Below are positions 23,121 through 25,184 of a DNA stretch of 25,184 nt, piece by piece. Source of the DNA: UBA9676 sp036522155. GTDB taxonomy: Bacteria; Actinomycetota; Actinomycetes; Streptosporangiales; Streptosporangiaceae. Made by a program: the position numbers and the translations under genes. Numbering within the stretch: the first letter of the stretch is position 1; each line of letters opens with the position of its first letter. The stretch spans positions 1 through 25,184 of the forward strand of contig DATDGI010000421.1 of NCBI GenBank assembly GCA_036522155.1, read 5' to 3'. The notes below the pieces were generated by a model. The model did no database searches. It worked only from the letters and a program-made list of their open reading frames with translations, and had not been told where the DNA came from.

Positions 23121-24544
23121 CCACATCCGCCGGCTACCTGGCCGACGCCCGGCTGGTGGCCGACGCCATCCTGTACGAGGGCTACCTGCTGTACCCATAC
23201 CGCGGCTCGGCCCGCAAGAACCAGTCCCGGTTCCAGTTCGGGGTGCTCATGCCCCCCGGCTACCGCGCCGTCGACGACTGCGAGCCGTCCGCCAGCCAGA
23301 CCGAGTGCCTGCTGGAATGCCCCCCGGACGCCGATGTCACCGTGGTCGTCAGGTTCCTGCATCTGCAGCGGCGGACCGCCGAGGAAGCGGACGGCACGGG
23401 GGGCTTCCGGCCGGTCGCCTCCCTGCGGATAGCCGGGTCCGAGATGACCACCTGGGACGAGGCGGCCGAACGCGAGCAGCAGCTGACCGTCCCGCTGGCC
23501 GGGCTGCTGGCGGGCGGGATGGACACCGCGTTCGAGGTGCCCGGCGGCGAGACGGCCGAGCTGCTGACCGGCGATGGTGGGGAGATCCCGGGCCGGCTGG
23601 TCCGGCGGCAGGCGCCGCTGGCCGGAATGATCCGGCTGACGGCGCAGCCGCTGCCCGGGCCGTTCGGCGGCGTGCGGCTGCGGCTGGTGATCGAGAACCA
23701 CACCCCGGCGGACGGACCGCTGCGGCGGCGGGAGGATGGGCTGCGGCTGGCACTGATCGCCACCCATGCCCTCATCCATGTGCCCGGGGGCCGGTTCATC
23801 TCGCTGACCGATCCGCCGGAGTGGGCCGCACCGTACGCCGCCGGCTGTGTCAACACCGCCACCTGGCCGGTGCTGGCCGGCCCGGAGGAGTGCCGGGACC
23901 TGGTACTCAGCTCGCCGGTCATCCTGTATGACCACCCGCGGATCGCCGCCGAAAGCGCCGGGGAGCTGTTCGATTCCACCGAGATCGACGAGATCCTCAC
24001 GTTGCGCACGCTGGCCCTGACCGATGAGGAGAAGCGGGAAGCCCGGGCCACCGATCCGCGTTCGGCGGCACTGCTCGACCGGGTCGACCACCTCCCGCCC
24101 GAGCTGCTGGAACGGTTGCACGGCGCCATCCGCTACCTCGGGCCAGCGGCGGTGGATGAGACGGCCGGAGGGCTGGCTCCCCAGGAGGCGGGCGCGGATC
24201 TGGCGGCGCCGCTCACGCCCTGGTGGGATCCGGGGGCGGATGCCAGCGTCTCGCCCGAGACCGACCACGCCCTGATTGACGGGGCCCGGGTCGCCCGGGG
24301 CAGCCCGGTGCTGATGCGGCCCGGTGCCCGCCGGGCTGACGCCCAGGACTTCTTCCTGGCCGGCCGCAGTGCGACGGTGCAGGCCGTGTTCACCGATGTC
24401 GACGGGAACGTGCACCTGGCCGTCACGCCGGACGACGACCCGGCCGCGGATCTGCAGCGGGCCCACGGCCGGTTCCTGTACTTCGCACCCGACGAGGTCG
24501 AGCCCATCCATCCATCCGCACCGGCCGAAGGAGGCAGGCAATGA
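23117..24544 (+). CDS. 475-residue protein of unknown function in hydrogenase operon
   Basis: The family is not recognised with certainty. Residues 1-80 carry a motif-like stretch YEGYLLYPYRGSARKNQSRF with FGVLMPPGY. The middle is beta-rich (GGVRLRLVIENHTP, HVPGGRFISLTDPP). Residues about 335-375 are helical and charged. Residues about 384-465 look like a small SH3-like or HypC-like barrel, containing GSPVLMRPGARRADAQDFFL, VFTDVDGNVHLAV and LYFAPDEVEPI. There is no signal peptide or transmembrane segment. Only two or three cysteines occur near residues 55-65 (DDCEPS, CLLECP). The GTG at 23117 overlaps the DUF6084-like stop, and the stop overlaps the start of the 34-residue membrane peptide. 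It may be a maturation or docking factor; function unknown. Confidence 0.78.
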   Translation: MTTSAGYLADARLVADAILYEGYLLYPYRGSARKNQSRFQFGVLMPPGYRAVDDCEPSASQTECLLECPPDADVTVVVRFLHLQRRTAEEADGTGGFRPVASLRIAGSEMTTWDEAAEREQQLTVPLAGLLAGGMDTAFEVPGGETAELLTGDGGEIPGRLVRRQAPLAGMIRLTAQPLPGPFGGVRLRLVIENHTPADGPLRRREDGLRLALIATHALIHVPGGRFISLTDPPEWAAPYAAGCVNTATWPVLAGPEECRDLVLSSPVILYDHPRIAAESAGELFDSTEIDEILTLRTLALTDEEKREARATDPRSAALLDRVDHLPPELLERLHGAIRYLGPAAVDETAGGLAPQEAGADLAAPLTPWWDPGADASVSPETDHALIDGARVARGSPVLMRPGARRADAQDFFLAGRSATVQAVFTDVDGNVHLAVTPDDDPAADLQRAHGRFLYFAPDEVEPIHPSAPAEGGRQ

Positions 24545-24645
24545 TCGGCAGGCTGATCAAGGCAGGGATAGTGGCACTCGTGCTGGTGGCCATCATCCAG
24601 TCGATCCCCGACATCCAGCGGTACCTCGAAATCCGCGACATGTGA
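24541..24645 (+). CDS. 34-residue single-span membrane peptide (DUF6893-like)
   Basis: A very small gene in the same operon, starting at an ATG that overlaps the preceding stop (ATGA), with GAAGGAGGC just upstream. It encodes a short basic start (MIGRLIK), one hydrophobic helix (AGIVALVLVAIIQSI) and the conserved-looking end PDIQRYLEIRDM. The pattern matches small actinobacterial proteins annotated DUF6893, as far as I recall. With the basic residues before the helix, the C-terminus is predicted outside. A membrane-docking or assembly role for the otherwise soluble hydrogenase is possible but inferred. It is easily missed by gene callers because of its length. Confidence 0.75.
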   Translation: MIGRLIKAGIVALVLVAIIQSIPDIQRYLEIRDM

Positions 24646-24695
24646 CGGCAGGGGCCCGGCGTCCGCGCGGGCGGCCAGAGAGGCAGGCACAAGCC

Positions 24696-24947
24696 ATGGA
24701 AACGCTGATCGGTTTCATCGCCGGCTATCTGGCCGGCAGCCAGGACGGGAAGGCTGGCCTGGCCCGGGTCAGGAAATCACTGGTGGCCATCAGGAACTCG
24801 CCGGAGGTACGCCGCATGGCCAAGGAGAGCACCAGCCTGGCCGCGGCCCTGGTCAAGCAGGCCACCAGCCGTGGCCTGACGGGTGCCGTCGGCGACGTCA
24901 CCGAACTGCTCACCCGCCGCGGGAACGATCAGTCGCGCGCCGCATAG
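24696..24947 (+). CDS. 83-residue hypothetical protein, last gene of hydrogenase operon
   Basis: A small basic protein starting METLIGFIAGYLAGSQDGKA. It has a hydrophobic N-terminal segment (residues 4-14) too short for a firm membrane span, followed by amphipathic helices (LARVRKSLVAIRNSPEVRRM and LAAALVKQATSRGL). No known motif is visible. It lies 50 nt after the 34-residue membrane peptide gene and just before a hairpin terminator. GAGAGGCAGG precedes the ATG at longer-than-usual spacing. The N-terminal region could insert in or attach to the membrane. Its position suggests a link to the hydrogenase. Function unknown. Confidence 0.7.
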   Translation: METLIGFIAGYLAGSQDGKAGLARVRKSLVAIRNSPEVRRMAKESTSLAAALVKQATSRGLTGAVGDVTELLTRRGNDQSRAA

Positions 24948-24956
24948 CCGCACCGC

Positions 24957-24995
24957 CGCCGGGCGTGGCGTCCGTGCCGCCATGCCCGCCCGGCG
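24957..24995 (+). terminator. Hairpin terminator at end of hydrogenase operon
   Basis: CGCCGGGCG (24957-24965) and CGCCCGGCG (24987-24995) form a perfect 9-bp stem around a 21-nt loop that can fold further (GGC/GCC). It starts 10 bp after the last stop codon of the plus-strand operon, where a terminator would be expected. No U-run follows. Confidence 0.45.
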
Positions 24996-25047
24996 TGCCT
25001 GCGGCCTGGTGAGGTGCTGACCACCCGGCGTTTGGCACGATGTGCCC

Positions 25048-25184
25048 GTGACCGGCCAGCCAGCGACCCAGCAGCCGCGGCACCTTGCCACCCGCGACGC
25101 CCTGCTGGTACTGCTCACGCTCACCACCGGTGCCGTCGACGCGTCCTGCTTCCTGCATCTGGGCAATGTGTTCAGCAGCGTCAT
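25048..25184 (+). CDS. DUF1275 (YoaK-like) membrane protein, 5' part only
   Basis: A GTG at 25048 opens a frame that continues past the window edge. About 45 residues are visible. After a polar start, RDALLVLLTLTTGAVDASCF and LHLGNVFSSV match the first helix of DUF1275 proteins, six-helix membrane proteins of unknown function in which an Asp-containing GAVDAxxF segment is conserved. The GTG follows the hydrogenase operon terminator by about 50 bp, so it is probably a separate unit. No clear ribosome site was seen. Only the N-terminal tenth to fifth of the expected protein is in view, so the call rests on one motif. Confidence 0.72.
   Translation, partial: MTGQPATQQPRHLATRDALLVLLTLTTGAVDASCFLHLGNVFSSV

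Noticed and set aside
22817..24541. 574-codon minus-strand frame opposite the DUF6084-like and 475-residue genes
   Set aside because: Shadow frame. The plus-strand genes are joined by start/stop overlaps and have ribosome sites, while this one has none and shows no domain.

Overview
The window is from a GC-rich actinobacterium. The evidence is strongly GC-biased third codon positions, frequent GTG starts, start/stop overlaps of the ATGA/GTGA type, and several families largely restricted to Actinomycetota. A complete structural and maturation locus for an aerobic high-affinity [NiFe]-hydrogenase of the actinobacterial type (group 1h, formerly group 5) suggests a soil, possibly filamentous, H2-scavenging organism. 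Genus cannot be decided from the sequence.

Positions 1-7200 are mostly housekeeping and accessory genes: the body of citrate synthase (minus, cut by the window edge), an L,D-transpeptidase lipoprotein (minus), a DHDPS-family aldolase (plus), a small XRE regulator with a perfect inverted repeat in front of it followed by a ClpP-fold protein lacking the catalytic triad (plus), an EamA/DMT transporter (minus), a possible 43-residue N/Q-rich peptide with a strong hairpin behind it (plus), a PIG-L deacetylase (plus) and a lipoprotein (minus).

Positions 7305-24947 are the hydrogenase region. hypF (plus) is at the left edge, and its 3' end overlaps the end of an opposing methyl-accepting chemotaxis protein gene by 174 bp. 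A long minus-strand run follows. In transcription order it is: a degenerate HATPase/HTH regulator, a YceI protein, SIS protein 2, a second HypC-like protein, SIS protein 1, the large-subunit endopeptidase, hypC, hypD, hypE and hypA. Most neighbours overlap by 4 nt or lie within about 25 nt. Across a 404-bp divergent control region, the plus strand carries hhyS, hhyL, a NifU/Cys4-Rieske-like protein, a DUF5947-like protein, a DUF6084-like protein, a 475-residue unknown, a 34-residue membrane peptide and an 83-residue unknown. A hairpin closes the cluster. The window ends in a DUF1275-type membrane protein gene.

Together, HypF, HypE, HypC and HypD build the Fe(CN)2CO unit, HypA delivers nickel, and the endopeptidase trims the HhyL tail. 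HhyS carries the 3Cys/1Asp proximal cluster expected of this group. No hypB or hypX is visible. The most unusual part is the SIS2-HypC2-SIS1 cassette. The two SIS paralogues appear to have lost opposite halves of the phosphosugar isomerase active site, which would fit a composite heteromeric enzyme or scaffold.
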